Source: Bacteroidales bacterium
Lineage (GTDB): Bacteria > Bacteroidota > Bacteroidia > Bacteroidales > UBA4181
Assembly (NCBI GenBank): GCA_017523725.1
Contig: JAFWVY010000054.1
Coordinates: 1 to 32,759, forward strand
DNA length: 32,759 nucleotides
Direction: 5' to 3'
Position 1 is the stretch's first letter. Every line of letters begins with the position of its first letter. Below are positions 15,363 through 24,034 of the stretch, in pieces. Under the pieces are notes generated by a model. The model made no database searches. It saw only the letters and a list, made by a program, of their open reading frames with translations, and had not been told where the DNA came from. The position numbers were made by a program, and so were the translations under genes.

Positions 15363-16229
15363 ATGAAACGCGTGCGACCTGTCAAACGTAGAACCTTGGC
15401 CAGTATTCTGCTCAATGGCGTGCTGGCGGTCCTGATATTCGTGGCCGGTCTCTTCGTGCTTTGGCAGGGCAAAGCCTTGAACGGCGATACCAAAGTATGC
15501 CGTCTCGACATCACTGTCGGCCAGAGTACCAACGAAGTGGTGCAGCGCGACGGGGAACATGTGATTCTGCCGTTCGGAGTGATGCTCGAAAATCTGAAGA
15601 TTGAAGAAGGGAATCCGCCGCTGGCATTGCTCGACGCCACCACCTGGCGCATGAAGGAGGAGTACCGTCCGGAAGCACGGACGGGGGCGGTGGAGATTCT
15701 CGGTCCTTACCGCGTGGAGATCGACACGGTAATCATGTATGCCGTGCCGGTGGGCGATGGTTTCACGTATGTCCGGAAGCAGGGTGCCATGCCAGCCGCC
15801 TATGTCCGTGTGACCCGCGTGGCGGACGAAACGCAGTATCAGGGCTGGATTTACACCGGCCTGGCAGCCATCAGCCCGCAGAACCTGCCGCTGGCAGGCG
15901 ATGATGTCCTGACACTGGCGTCGCCGGCCGTAGACCGTTTTACGGCCGATATTTCACTTCATTTCACCAACGGCACACAGGACACTTTGCATCTGGTGTC
16001 GCTGGAGCCGCAGCGCAAAAAACACTACCGCTTCTGCCTGGCCGACTTCGACCATGAGCAGGGCAGATGGGCCGACAACTGCCTGATTGAAATCGAGCGT
16101 TTCCCGTCGCTCTGGCTCATCGTCCTGGGCTACGTCCTGCTGATTGCGGGCATCCGCGGCTTTGTCCGGATGCTCCGGTTCCTGCAGGAACGCAAGGTGC
16201 GCCGTCGGATGCTGGGCCGGCAGAACTAA
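15363..16229 (+). CDS. two-TM membrane protein with periplasmic beta-rich domain
   Basis: This 288-residue protein has a basic N-terminus (MKRVRPVKRR), a transmembrane helix at about 12-34, a soluble region of roughly 210 residues rich in predicted beta strands (LPFGVMLENLKIEEG, YRVEIDTVIMYAVP), a second transmembrane helix near the C-terminus (SLWLIVLGYVLLIAGIRGF) and a basic tail. The topology places the central domain in the periplasm. The pattern around LPFGVMLENLKIEEG faintly recalls ResB cytochrome c biogenesis proteins, but haem-related residues are not evident, so I leave it as unknown. The ATG at 15363 fits the basic-hydrophobic start; a TTG-type start at 15330 is possible. It converges on the sigma gene with 4 nt between stops. 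Confidence 0.7.
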   Translation: MKRVRPVKRRTLASILLNGVLAVLIFVAGLFVLWQGKALNGDTKVCRLDITVGQSTNEVVQRDGEHVILPFGVMLENLKIEEGNPPLALLDATTWRMKEEYRPEARTGAVEILGPYRVEIDTVIMYAVPVGDGFTYVRKQGAMPAAYVRVTRVADETQYQGWIYTGLAAISPQNLPLAGDDVLTLASPAVDRFTADISLHFTNGTQDTLHLVSLEPQRKKHYRFCLADFDHEQGRWADNCLIEIERFPSLWLIVLGYVLLIAGIRGFVRMLRFLQERKVRRRMLGRQN

Positions 16230-16233
16230 CTGA

Positions 16234-16818
16234 TTACATGGAAAGAATCACGCGGTGCTCCTTGACGAGTTTCCGCAGGTTGATGAGCGCATACCGCATG
16301 CGCCCCAGCGCCGTGTTGACGCTGACGTGCGTCAGGTCGGCAATTTCCTTGAACGTCAAGTCGCCATAATGGCGCAGCAGGATGATCTCCCGCTGTTCGT
16401 CGGGCAGCCGTTCGATGAGCTTGCGCACATCTTTCCGTATCTGGCTCGACACCATCTGGTCTTCGATGGTCGGTTCGGCATATCTGACGGAATTGAGCAG
16501 TGCCGTCTGACCGTCGGCCGACGTGGTTTCCAGCTGGCGGGCCCGGCGGTAATGGTCGATAATCAGGTTGTGCGCAATGCGCGTAATCCACGAAAGAAAA
16601 CGTCCGGAATCGCGGTAACGCACATCCAGCAGCGAATGGATGGCCTTGATGCAGGTATCCTGAAAAATATCCTCGGCGAGGCTTTTATCGCTCAAGGTAT
16701 AATAGATGTACGAGAAAATCCGGTCTTTGTAACGCCTGATGAGAATGTCGAAGCATGTTGCATTACCCTTGACAAATTCCTCGACCAAAGTCTGGTCGGG
16801 CCACTTGTTCATTTCCAT
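16234..16818 (-). CDS. ECF-type RNA polymerase sigma factor
   Basis: This 194-residue sigma-70 family protein has region 2 at about 20-90 (FDILIRRYKDRIFSYIY, AEDIFQDTCIKAI, RFLSWITRIAHNLIIDHYRR) and region 4 at about 130-185 (LPDEQREIILLRHYGDLTFK, EIADLTHVSVNTALGRMRYA). Region 3 is absent, as in extracytoplasmic-function sigma factors. No anti-sigma gene is adjacent, so control may be transcriptional or by an unlinked factor. The start at 16818 (MEMNKW) could also be the second Met at 16812. Its -7 box lies at 16912-16919 with a leader of about 87 nt. The regulon cannot be inferred from this window. Confidence 0.88.
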   Translation of the reverse strand: MEMNKWPDQTLVEEFVKGNATCFDILIRRYKDRIFSYIYYTLSDKSLAEDIFQDTCIKAIHSLLDVRYRDSGRFLSWITRIAHNLIIDHYRRARQLETTSADGQTALLNSVRYAEPTIEDQMVSSQIRKDVRKLIERLPDEQREIILLRHYGDLTFKEIADLTHVSVNTALGRMRYALINLRKLVKEHRVILSM

Positions 16819-16911
16819 ATACTATTGATTTAGAATGAAATAAGGGTAGAAATCATGCCATAGGCGAAACGGGTTTTAATGAGACTTCGATTTATTTTTT
16901 CTTGCGAAGGA

Positions 16912-16919
16912 CAAAAATA
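16912..16919 (-). promoter_or_regulatory. -7 box for the ECF sigma gene
   Basis: On the minus strand the sequence reads TATTTTTG, matching TAnnTTTG. It lies directly after the serA terminator U-tract on the same strand. Confidence 0.55.
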
Positions 16920-16920
16920 G

Positions 16921-16953
16921 AAAAAAAAACGCCGGAAACAAAATTTCCGGCGT
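16921..16953 (-). terminator. intrinsic terminator of serC-serA
   Basis: A perfect 10-bp stem, acgccggaaa (16929-16938) with tttccggcgt (16944-16953), has a 5-nt loop and is followed on the minus strand by a long U-run. It lies 21 nt after the serA stop. Confidence 0.9.
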
Positions 16954-16973
16954 GAAATTTCAGTATCAGACCT

Positions 16974-17897
16974 TTACCGGTTCACCTGGAAGCGGTTGTT
17001 GCCGTTCTTCAGGTAATCGACCGCCTGGCGTGCAGCGGCGATGCCGGCGTTGATGTTGGCCTCGGCTGTCTCGGCGCCCATCTTCTTGGACGTGGCGAAT
17101 ACGCGTGCGCCGACGTTGTTCGCCAGACGGTGCAGGCAGTCGGGCGCCACATCCGTGAAATAGCGCAGGTCGGTGCGTTCGGTGATGGCTTTGAAAAGAC
17201 CTTCCTCATCGACCACTTCGGCGCGGGCCGTGTTGACGATCGTGCCACCCTGCGGCATTGACGAAATCAGCGCGTAGTTTATCGAGCGTTTGGTCTCGGG
17301 CGTAGCCGGGATGTGCACGGAGATATACTGGCACGTACGGTAGAGTTCTTCGACCGTCGCGATGCTCTTGATGCCCTCGGCTTCCATTTTCTCGGCGGGG
17401 ATGAACGGGTCGAAAGCGTACACGTCCATGCCGAAACCCTTGGCCAGTGCGGCTACCAGACGGCCGACGTTGCCGTAGGCGTGGATGCCCAGTTTCTTGC
17501 CCTTGAGTTCGGTGCCCGTGCCCGGTTCGAAATGGTTGCGTGCGGCGAACAGCATAAGTCCGATGGCCAGTTCCGCCACGGCGTTCGAGTTCTGTCCCGG
17601 CGTGTTCATGGCAACGATGCCCCGGTCTGTGCAGGCCTGCAGGTTGATGTTGTCGTAACCGGCTCCCGCACGGACGACCACCTTCAGGTTCGGTGCGGCG
17701 GCGATGAGTTCGGGTGTCACTTTGTCGCTGCGGACGATCAGGCCTTCCGCATCCGAAACGGCAGCCCAGAGTGTCGCCGTGTCGGTGTATCTCTCAAGCA
17801 GTGCGAAAGTATATCCCGCATCCTCTATAATCTGACGCATGCCCTCTATGGCCACTTTGGCAAAGGGCTTTTCGGTCGCTACAAGTATTTTGCTCAT
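16974..17897 (-). CDS. serA: D-3-phosphoglycerate dehydrogenase-type 2-hydroxyacid dehydrogenase
   Basis: This 307-residue NAD-dependent D-2-hydroxyacid dehydrogenase is expected to oxidise 3-phosphoglycerate as the first step of serine synthesis. It has VVVRAGAGYDNINL (73-86), NTPGQNSNAVAEL with the substrate-side residues, a Rossmann motif variant GIHAYGNVGRLVA (137-149) and NTARAEVVDEEGL (222-234). The family's catalytic His motif near the C-terminus (TPH) is replaced by ATSKKMGAETAEAN at 268-281. The short form without an ACT domain and the adjacency to serC support the serine pathway. Start at 17897; an upstream open frame through serC is not coding. It probably also has its own promoter. 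Confidence 0.85.
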   Translation of the reverse strand: MSKILVATEKPFAKVAIEGMRQIIEDAGYTFALLERYTDTATLWAAVSDAEGLIVRSDKVTPELIAAAPNLKVVVRAGAGYDNINLQACTDRGIVAMNTPGQNSNAVAELAIGLMLFAARNHFEPGTGTELKGKKLGIHAYGNVGRLVAALAKGFGMDVYAFDPFIPAEKMEAEGIKSIATVEELYRTCQYISVHIPATPETKRSINYALISSMPQGGTIVNTARAEVVDEEGLFKAITERTDLRYFTDVAPDCLHRLANNVGARVFATSKKMGAETAEANINAGIAAARQAVDYLKNGNNRFQVNR

Positions 17898-17935
17898 GAA
17901 TGGGTTTGTTTTAGAATCTTCCTTTTGGGATTCGG

Positions 17936-17943
17936 CAAAGATA
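17936..17943 (-). promoter_or_regulatory. -7 box for serA
   Basis: On the minus strand the intergenic gap reads TATCTTTG followed by CC, 39 nt before the serA start. This suggests that serA can be transcribed independently of serC. Confidence 0.5.
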
Positions 17944-17953
17944 CAAAAAAACG

Positions 17954-19021
17954 TCAGACCGTTTTTTCGAAATCGGCGATGCAGTCCACCAGCGCCTGCA
18001 CGCCTTCGAGATCCATGGCGTTGTAGATCGAAGCCCGGAATCCGCCCACCGAACGGTGGCCCTTGATGCCGACCATACCTCTGGACTGGGCGAATTCGAG
18101 GAACGGTTTCTCGTAGGCTTCGCAGCCTTCCTGCATGACAAAGCAGACATTCATCACCGAGCGGTCTTCCTTGGCGGCCGTGCCCCGGAACAGCTTGCTG
18201 TTGTCGATGGCGGCATAGAGCAGGTCGGCCTTGGCCTGGTTGCGGCGCTGCATGCTTTCCACGCCTCCGGTGGCTTTCAGCCATTTGAGCGTCTGCAGGG
18301 CGGTGAACACCGGCACGCAGGGCGGCGTGTTGAACATCGAGTTGTTCTTGATGTGGATGCGGTAGTCGAGCATCGACGGAATGGGACGCTCCACCTTGCC
18401 GAGCAGGTCCTCGCGGACAACGACGAACGCCACGCCGGCGCAGGACAGGTTCTTCTGCGCACCGCCGTAGATGAGGCCGTATTTGGAGACATCCATCGGG
18501 CGGCTGAAAATGTCGGACGACATGTCGGCCACGAGCGGTACCGGCGAATCCAGATCCTTGCGGATTTCGGTTCCGAAGATGGTGTTGTTGGTGGTGATGT
18601 GAAAATAGTCGGCATCGGCCGGAATTACGTAGTCTTTGGGGATGTGGGTGTAATTGTCGTCCTTGGAGGAGGCCACCTCGACGACTTCGCCGAACAGCTT
18701 GGCTTCTTTCATGGCCTTGTTGGCCCACGTGCCGGTATTGAGGTAGGCTGCCTTGCGGTTCAGCAGGTTGTAGGGCACCATACAGAACTGCAGGCTGGCG
18801 CCTCCGCCGAGAAACAGAACCTGATAGCCTTCGGGAACGCCCAGGACTTCCTTGAACAGTTCCACTGTTTCGTTTAACACTGCATCGAATTCTTTGCTGC
18901 GGTGCGAGACTTCCATCAACGAAAGGCCGCTTCCGTTGAAATCCAGGATAGCTTTTGCCGTTTCTTCGATGGCAAACTGCGAAAGGATGGAGGGGCCTGC
19001 GTTGAAATTGTATTTTTTCAT
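17954..19021 (-). CDS. serC: phosphoserine aminotransferase
   Basis: This 355-residue class V PLP aminotransferase converts 3-phosphohydroxypyruvate and glutamate to O-phosphoserine. It begins [15 protein letters not shown], the classic SerC start, with EVSHRSKEF (37-45), [10 protein letters not shown] (70-79), the Asp of ADMSSD and the PLP lysine in [11 protein letters not shown]. The C-terminal [19 protein letters not shown] is the family signature for phosphate binding and dimerisation. The stop lies 56 nt before serA, so the two serine-biosynthesis genes form one transcription unit ending at the 16921-16953 terminator. Its leader contains an inverted repeat. Confidence 0.95.
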   Translation of the reverse strand: MKKYNFNAGPSILSQFAIEETAKAILDFNGSGLSLMEVSHRSKEFDAVLNETVELFKEVLGVPEGYQVLFLGGGASLQFCMVPYNLLNRKAAYLNTGTWANKAMKEAKLFGEVVEVASSKDDNYTHIPKDYVIPADADYFHITTNNTIFGTEIRKDLDSPVPLVADMSSDIFSRPMDVSKYGLIYGGAQKNLSCAGVAFVVVREDLLGKVERPIPSMLDYRIHIKNNSMFNTPPCVPVFTALQTLKWLKATGGVESMQRRNQAKADLLYAAIDNSKLFRGTAAKEDRSVMNVCFVMQEGCEAYEKPFLEFAQSRGMVGIKGHRSVGGFRASIYNAMDLEGVQALVDCIADFEKTV

Positions 19022-19041
19022 ATAAGACAGAAAAATGTTAT

Positions 19042-19057
19042 ATTGTTGTGCAACAAT
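19042..19057 (-). promoter_or_regulatory. inverted repeat in the serC leader
   Basis: attgttg (19042-19048), TG, caacaat (19051-19057) form a perfect inverted repeat between the serC promoter and start codon. It could be an operator or a small RNA hairpin with a GUGC-type loop. No terminator U-run follows. Confidence 0.4.
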
Positions 19058-19094
19058 TGTTTATATAATGTAACACATCCCACTGAGGGAACGA

Positions 19095-19102
19095 CAAAAG
19101 TA
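19095..19102 (-). promoter_or_regulatory. -7 box for serC
   Basis: On the minus strand the sequence reads TACTTTTG, matching TAnnTTTG, 73 nt before the serC start codon. Confidence 0.55.
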
Positions 19103-19147
19103 TAGGTTTTTTTGTAACCTTCAAATGTGCCTGCGGTAAATTTCGTA

Positions 19148-20500
19148 ATGTTTTTTTTTGTTCCTTTACCAATCAAAAATACATCAGTGACACCGATAAC
19201 GTTACGCGAGCTGAACCTCACCGTCCGCGAGGCCATTCTGGAGGGCATTCCCGACTGGTGCTGGGTGACGGCGGAAATTCATGAAATGCATCTGAGCAAA
19301 GGACACTGCTACATGGAACTGGTTGAAAAGTCACCGGTGGACCATCGCATTGTCGCCAAGTCGCGTGCCATGATCTGGGCCGATGCCAACCAGCGGCTGC
19401 AGGCGCGTTTCGCATCTGTGACGGGCCGGCCTCTGAATACCGGCATGCAGGTGCTGCTGCAGGTGGAGGTGTCCTTCCATGAGGTATTTGGAATCAGTTT
19501 GATAATTAGAGATATAGATCCTTCCTACACCTTGGGCGGCATGGAGCGCGAAAAGCAGGAGATCATCGCCCGGCTGCAGGACGAAGGTATCTGGGACATC
19601 AACCGTTCGCTGGCCGTGCCGGAGGTCATCCAGCGCATCGCCGTCATCGCATCGTCCTCTTCGGCCGGCTATGGCGATTTCGTGAACCAGCTCACCAGAG
19701 GCCATGCGCGCATCGCCTTCCGGCTGACACTGTTCCCGGCCATCGTGCAGGGCAACGAGGCGGTGGCCTCGGTCTGCAGTGCGCTGGATGCGGTCAACCG
19801 CGATGTGGAGTCGTTCGACGTGGTGGTCATCATCCGCGGGGGCGGATCCCAGGCTGACATGCACTGCTTCAACACATACGAAATCGCTTCGGCGGTCGCA
19901 CAGTTCCCGCTGCCTGTGATCACGGGCATCGGGCACGACCGGGACACCTCGGTGACCGACATGGTCGCGGCCGTGGCGCTCAAGACCCCGACGGCGGTGG
20001 CCGAGTACATCGCCTCCGGTGCCGAGCAGCTGCTGGAGGAATTGCTGCAGATACCTGGCCGGATGGAAACCATTTTTCATCAGATCTTCACCCGCGAAAG
20101 ACAGCGCATGGACGCCCTGCGTCTTGCGGTCGTGCCTGCCGTGTCCGGGCGGTTGCGCGAAGCGGGGCGGGAACTCGATGCCGTCCGGATCCGGCTGCGC
20201 GCCGGCGTGGATGGTGCGGTGCACCGCCATGCCCTCCGGTTGCAGCAGTGCGTCCAGCGGGCGGCTCTGGCTCCGGCAGCGGCTCTGTCCCGGGCCCGGC
20301 AGCGCTTGGAACTGGCCGACACCAAACTGCGGTTGCTGCATCCCGACCGCGTGCTGGCACGGGGATACGCCCTGGTGCGCCGCGGTGGCCGCTGCCTGTC
20401 GCGCATGCAGCAGATTTCGGCCGGCGACGCCCTGCAGGTGGAGATGTACGACGGCACGCTGTCGGTCAACGTAACAGAAACAACCCCAAAAATCAAATAG
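19148..20500 (+). CDS. xseA: exodeoxyribonuclease VII large subunit
   Basis: This encodes about 450 residues of the catalytic large subunit of exonuclease VII. The N-terminal OB-fold domain (TLRELNLTVREAILEGIPDW to GMQVLLQVEVSFHEVFGISL) leads into the catalytic domain with VIASSSSAGYGDF, VVIIRGGGSQADMHCFN (conserved Arg and Asp) and VITGIGHDRDTSVTDMVA (His-Asp motif). TPTAVAEYI and a long helical region (about 300-420) follow, and the C-terminus has HPDRVLARGYALV. The start is uncertain: ATG 19148, an in-frame GTG at 19127 and a GTG at 19187 (directly before TPITLRELN) are all possible, and homologues usually start close to the LRELN segment. xseB follows one base after the stop. Confidence 0.92.
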   Translation: MFFFVPLPIKNTSVTPITLRELNLTVREAILEGIPDWCWVTAEIHEMHLSKGHCYMELVEKSPVDHRIVAKSRAMIWADANQRLQARFASVTGRPLNTGMQVLLQVEVSFHEVFGISLIIRDIDPSYTLGGMEREKQEIIARLQDEGIWDINRSLAVPEVIQRIAVIASSSSAGYGDFVNQLTRGHARIAFRLTLFPAIVQGNEAVASVCSALDAVNRDVESFDVVVIIRGGGSQADMHCFNTYEIASAVAQFPLPVITGIGHDRDTSVTDMVAAVALKTPTAVAEYIASGAEQLLEELLQIPGRMETIFHQIFTRERQRMDALRLAVVPAVSGRLREAGRELDAVRIRLRAGVDGAVHRHALRLQQCVQRAALAPAAALSRARQRLELADTKLRLLHPDRVLARGYALVRRGGRCLSRMQQISAGDALQVEMYDGTLSVNVTETTPKIK

Positions 20501-20501
20501 C

Positions 20502-20741
20502 ATGGAAAACGGAACGGCAATGGAAAACGGCATGGAAAAACTCACCTACCGCGAAGCGATGGAGCAGATGGAAACGCTGCTGGCCGAGATGGAAGAGCCC
20601 GATACCGACATCGAGACCTTGTCCGGCAAAGTGGCGCAGGTGAGCCGCCTGATGGCATTCTGCCGCGACAAACTGTTAAAATCCGAAGCGGAAATCGAAA
20701 AGATGCTCGCCAAAGATGAGAAAACCGAAAAACAAGCGTAA
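20502..20741 (+). CDS. xseB: exodeoxyribonuclease VII small subunit
   Basis: This 79-residue small subunit binds XseA and is required for stable exonuclease VII. The family core is MEKLTYREAMEQMETLLAEM at 11-30, a helical hairpin with MAFCRDKLLKSEAEIEKML towards the end. The first ten residues contain the near-repeat MENGTAMENG, arising from repeated atggaaaacgg strings, so three ATG codons (20502, 20520 and 20532) could serve as start; only the third matches the usual family N-terminus. The stop codon TAA at 20739-20741 is embedded in the -7 box of the nqr promoter. Confidence 0.9.
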   Translation: MENGTAMENGMEKLTYREAMEQMETLLAEMEEPDTDIETLSGKVAQVSRLMAFCRDKLLKSEAEIEKMLAKDEKTEKQA

Positions 20742-20746
20742 TTTTG
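20739..20746 (+). promoter_or_regulatory. -7 box for the nqr operon
   Basis: TAATTTTG followed by C matches TAnnTTTG, 31 nt before nqrA, and includes the xseB stop codon. Confidence 0.6.
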
Positions 20747-20776
20747 CGATTCTTTAAAAAAACATAACCCCTTATT

Positions 20777-22126
20777 ATGTCAAACGTTATCAAAATCAAA
20801 AGAGGATTGGATATCAAGTTGAAGCAGAATGACTTCAACGAAAGTGTCCAACCCGTCGGAGTGACCCGTTTCGCCGTCAAGCCGACCGATTTCCATGGTC
20901 TGGTGCCGCGTTTGCTGGTGCGGGAGGGCGATACGGTCCGTGCGGGCGATGCGCTGTTTGCCGACAAGGTCTGTCCGGAGGTGCGCATCGTGTCACCGGT
21001 GAGCGGCACCGTCGAGGCCGTCGTGCGCGGTGACAAGCGGAAACTGCTCGAAATCGTGGTTACGGAAGACGCCTCCGTCGAACCGCAGTCCGTCGAGAAA
21101 CTGGCCCCTGCGGCCGCCGACCGGCAGCAAGTAAAGGATTGGATGCTGAAGTATGGCTTCTGGCCCATGCTGCGGCAGCGTCCGTATGCCATCGTCGCCA
21201 ATCCGCAGGATACGCCGAAGGCCGTGTTCGTGTCGGGATTCGATTCGGCTCCCCTCGCACCGGCCTATGAAAAGATCCTGGCCGGCCGGGCCGACGATCT
21301 GCAGGCAGGACTGGATGCCCTGGCGCGCCTGACGAACGGCAAGGTGCATCTGTCGGTGCATGTCAATCAAGGCGAAAATACGGTTTTCCATACGCTGAAG
21401 GGCGTGGAACTGCACACTTTCTCCGGACCGCATCCGGCAGGCTCGGTCGGTGTGCAGATACACCATATCGATGCCGTCAACAAAGGGGAGTCGGTCTGGT
21501 ACATGAACCCGCAGGATGTGGCAGCCATGGGCCGTACGATGCGTACGGGCGTGTTCGATGCCACCCGCGTCATCGCGGTCACCGGTTCCGAAGTCACCGC
21601 TCCCGGTTATGTGGCGGTGAAGTACGGTGCCTGCCTGTCTTTCCTGACGTCCTGCCTTGCGGGTGACCATGTCCGCGTGGTCAGCGGCAACGTGCTGACG
21701 GGTGAGAAAGTGGCGCAGGACGGGTTCCTCGGTTATTACGACCATCAGGTGACCGTGCTGCCCGAAGGCGACTACTATGAATTCATGGGCTGGCTCGCTC
21801 CCGGATTCGGCAAGTTCAGCTTCTCGCGCCTGTTCCCCGCCTGCCTGTGCCGGAAGCATGCCTACCGCATGGACACCAACATGCACGGATCGCACCGCGC
21901 ATTCGTCATGACCGGCCAGTACGAGAAAGTCGTACCCATGGACATCTACCCCGTGCAGTTGCTCAAGGCCATTCTGGCCGAAGACATCGAACGCATGGAG
22001 CAGCTGGGCATTTACGAAGTGGCTGAGGAAGACTTCGCGCTGTGCGAGGTCATCTGCACTTCCAAGATGGACGTACAGAGCATCCTGCGCCGGGGCATTG
22101 ATTTGATGATTAAAGAAATGAATTGA
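20777..22126 (+). CDS. nqrA: Na+-translocating NADH:quinone reductase subunit A
   Basis: This 449-residue peripheral cytoplasmic subunit of Na+-NQR starts MSNVIKIKRGLDIKL. It has a barrel-sandwich segment (FHGLVPRLLVREGDTVRAGD to VSPVSGTVEAVVRGDKRKLL, about 39-96) and RPYAIVANPQDTPKAVFVSG (about 135-155). The FSGPHPAGSVGVQIHHIDAV region (about 215-234) is characteristic of the family. No transmembrane helices are seen. NqrA helps form the quinone-binding region with NqrB. It is the first gene of an nqrA-F operon with gaps of 1-13 nt; nqrB begins two bases after its stop. Confidence 0.96.
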   Translation: MSNVIKIKRGLDIKLKQNDFNESVQPVGVTRFAVKPTDFHGLVPRLLVREGDTVRAGDALFADKVCPEVRIVSPVSGTVEAVVRGDKRKLLEIVVTEDASVEPQSVEKLAPAAADRQQVKDWMLKYGFWPMLRQRPYAIVANPQDTPKAVFVSGFDSAPLAPAYEKILAGRADDLQAGLDALARLTNGKVHLSVHVNQGENTVFHTLKGVELHTFSGPHPAGSVGVQIHHIDAVNKGESVWYMNPQDVAAMGRTMRTGVFDATRVIAVTGSEVTAPGYVAVKYGACLSFLTSCLAGDHVRVVSGNVLTGEKVAQDGFLGYYDHQVTVLPEGDYYEFMGWLAPGFGKFSFSRLFPACLCRKHAYRMDTNMHGSHRAFVMTGQYEKVVPMDIYPVQLLKAILAEDIERMEQLGIYEVAEEDFALCEVICTSKMDVQSILRRGIDLMIKEMN

Positions 22127-22128
22127 CC

Positions 22129-23325
22129 ATGAAAGCGTTAAGAAATATAGTTGACAAGATTAAGCCGAATTTTGAGGAAGGAGGGAAATTCGCGAAGCTG
22201 CATTCGACCTTCGATGCCTTCGAGTCGTTCCTCTTCGTCCCGAATACGGTGACCGGTGCACGCGGTGCACAGGTGCGCGATGCCATCGACATGAAACGCA
22301 CCATGATAACGGTCGTGATCGCGCTTCTGCCGGCCATGTTGTTCGGCATGTGGAACGTCGGCTTCCAGCAGGCCCTCTCGACGGGTATCGAACGCACCCT
22401 GATGGGCAACTTCTGGTATGGTTTCCTGAAAGTGCTTCCCATCATCGTCGTCTCGTACGTGGTGGGTCTGAGCATCGAATTCGGCGTCGCCCAGGCGCGC
22501 GGACACGAAGTGAACGAAGGATTCCTGGTGTCCGGCCTGCTGATTCCGCTGATCATGCCTGTCGGCGTGCCGCTGTGGATCGTGGCCCTGGCGACGGCTT
22601 TCTCCGTCGTGTTTGTCAAGGAAGTATTCGGCGGTACCGGCATGAACATCTGGAACCCGGCGCTGGTGGCGCGGGCCTTCGGGTTCTTTGCGTATCCCAC
22701 CGAGATCTCAGGCGACAAGGTCTGGATCGCCGGCCTGAAGAAAGGCCTGGCCATGGACGGTTTCTCCGGCGCGACCCCGCTGGCCGAATGCGCGGCCTCG
22801 GTGGACGGCGGCCAGTCCGTCCAGTCGCTTTCACAGCTCATCGACAGCCTGCCGTCGTTCTGTGACATGCTCATCGGCCGCATTCCCGGTTCCATCGGCG
22901 AGACCTCTCTGATAGCCATTCTCATCGGCGCAGTCATCCTGCTGGCCACCGGCATCGCCTCATGGAAAATCATGGTGTCGGTCTTCGCGGGCGGCGCCCT
23001 GATGGGACTCTTCTTCAATGTATTGGGAATCAATACTTACATGCAGCTGCCGTTCTATTACCATTTCGTCATGGGCGGTTTTGCCTTCGGCGCGGTCTTC
23101 ATGGCCACCGACCCGGTGTCGGCCGCACAGACCGAAACAGGTAAATGGATATACGGCCTGCTGATCGGTATCTTCGCCGTGCTTCTCCGCGTGGTCAACC
23201 CGGCCTATCCGGAAGGCATGATGCTGTCGATTCTGCTGATGAACACCTTCGCCTCGCTCATCGACTACTGTGTGGTGGACGCCAATATCCGCCGCCGGGC
23301 ACGCCGGGTGCAGGTCAAAGCTTAA
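22129..23325 (+). CDS. nqrB: Na+-translocating NADH:quinone reductase subunit B
   Basis: This 398-residue integral membrane subunit of the NqrB/RnfD family has about ten hydrophobic helices starting near residue 56 (TMITVVIALLPAMLFGMW). The FMN attachment motif SGAT lies at 213-216 in DGFSGATPLAE, with Thr216 expected to carry covalent FMN. GMNIWNPALVARAFGFF (171-187) and FYYHFVMGGFAFGAVFMATD are also conserved. NqrB is central to Na+ translocation and quinone reduction. Starting at ATG 22129 gives MKALRN; a TTG two codons upstream overlaps the nqrA stop. Confidence 0.96.
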   Translation: MKALRNIVDKIKPNFEEGGKFAKLHSTFDAFESFLFVPNTVTGARGAQVRDAIDMKRTMITVVIALLPAMLFGMWNVGFQQALSTGIERTLMGNFWYGFLKVLPIIVVSYVVGLSIEFGVAQARGHEVNEGFLVSGLLIPLIMPVGVPLWIVALATAFSVVFVKEVFGGTGMNIWNPALVARAFGFFAYPTEISGDKVWIAGLKKGLAMDGFSGATPLAECAASVDGGQSVQSLSQLIDSLPSFCDMLIGRIPGSIGETSLIAILIGAVILLATGIASWKIMVSVFAGGALMGLFFNVLGINTYMQLPFYYHFVMGGFAFGAVFMATDPVSAAQTETGKWIYGLLIGIFAVLLRVVNPAYPEGMMLSILLMNTFASLIDYCVVDANIRRRARRVQVKA

Positions 23326-23337
23326 TACCGGAGAGAT

Positions 23338-24033
23338 ATGAAGAATTTTAGCAACTTATACATCTTTACATTCGCGGCGGTGCTGGTACTGCTGGTCGCC
23401 GCGGCGTTGTCGTTCACGGCGCTCAGCCTGCAGGGCAGACAGCAGCGCAACAGGGAAATCGAGACCAAGCGCAGCATTCTGACGTCGCTGGGCGTGACCT
23501 CCACGGTGGACGATGCGGAGACCCTCTTCGCGAAATATGTCAAGGGCAGCCTCGTGGTGAACCCGGCCGGCGAAACGGTGTCGGAAGAAGCCATGACGGC
23601 CCAGGATGTCAAGGAACAGGTCGGCCGCGGGGCTGACCGCAAGCTTCCGCTTTACAAAGCCGAAATCGACGGTCAGCCGTACACGGTGATTCCGGTGGCC
23701 GGCAAGGGCCTGTGGGGCGCCATCTGGGGTTATGTGGCCCTGCAGGGTGACTGCAGCACCATCAAGGGTGTGTTCTTCGACCACGCCTCGGAGACCCCCG
23801 GTCTGGGTGCTGAAATCACCACCGACAAGTTCCGCACGCCGTTTGCCGGCAAACGGATCTACGAGGGAGGCCGCCTCGTGTCGATAAAGGTGGCCAAGAA
23901 AGGAACCTATACGCCCGACGACCATACGGTGGACGCCATCTCCGGCGGTACGATGACCAGCAAAGGTCTGGACGCCATGCTGAAAGACTGCCTGACGCCG
24001 TACGATAATTATTTCAAAAAACAACAGAACTGA
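23338..24033 (+). CDS. nqrC: Na+-translocating NADH:quinone reductase subunit C
   Basis: This 231-residue subunit has one N-terminal transmembrane helix (about 8-30) and a large periplasmic FMN-binding domain. The covalent flavin site is ISGGTMTS at 201-208, with Thr205 as the expected FMN-phosphothreonine. [12 protein letters not shown] (124-135) and [12 protein letters not shown] (149-160) are conserved NqrC/RnfG features. It lies 12 nt after nqrB and one base before nqrD. The flavin needs an ApbE transferase, which is not encoded in the window. Confidence 0.95.
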   Translation: MKNFSNLYIFTFAAVLVLLVAAALSFTALSLQGRQQRNREIETKRSILTSLGVTSTVDDAETLFAKYVKGSLVVNPAGETVSEEAMTAQDVKEQVGRGADRKLPLYKAEIDGQPYTVIPVAGKGLWGAIWGYVALQGDCSTIKGVFFDHASETPGLGAEITTDKFRTPFAGKRIYEGGRLVSIKVAKKGTYTPDDHTVDAISGGTMTSKGLDAMLKDCLTPYDNYFKKQQN

Positions 24034-24034
24034 T

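Noticed and set aside
17898..18728. N-terminal extension of SerA through the serC gene
   Set aside because: The extension lies out of frame over serC, is full of Arg/His low-complexity sequence, and a -7 box precedes the ATG at 17897.
20088..20545. Minus-strand and alternative frames over the xseA 3' half
   Set aside because: They are shadows caused by GC-rich codons; none shows family motifs or its own promoter.
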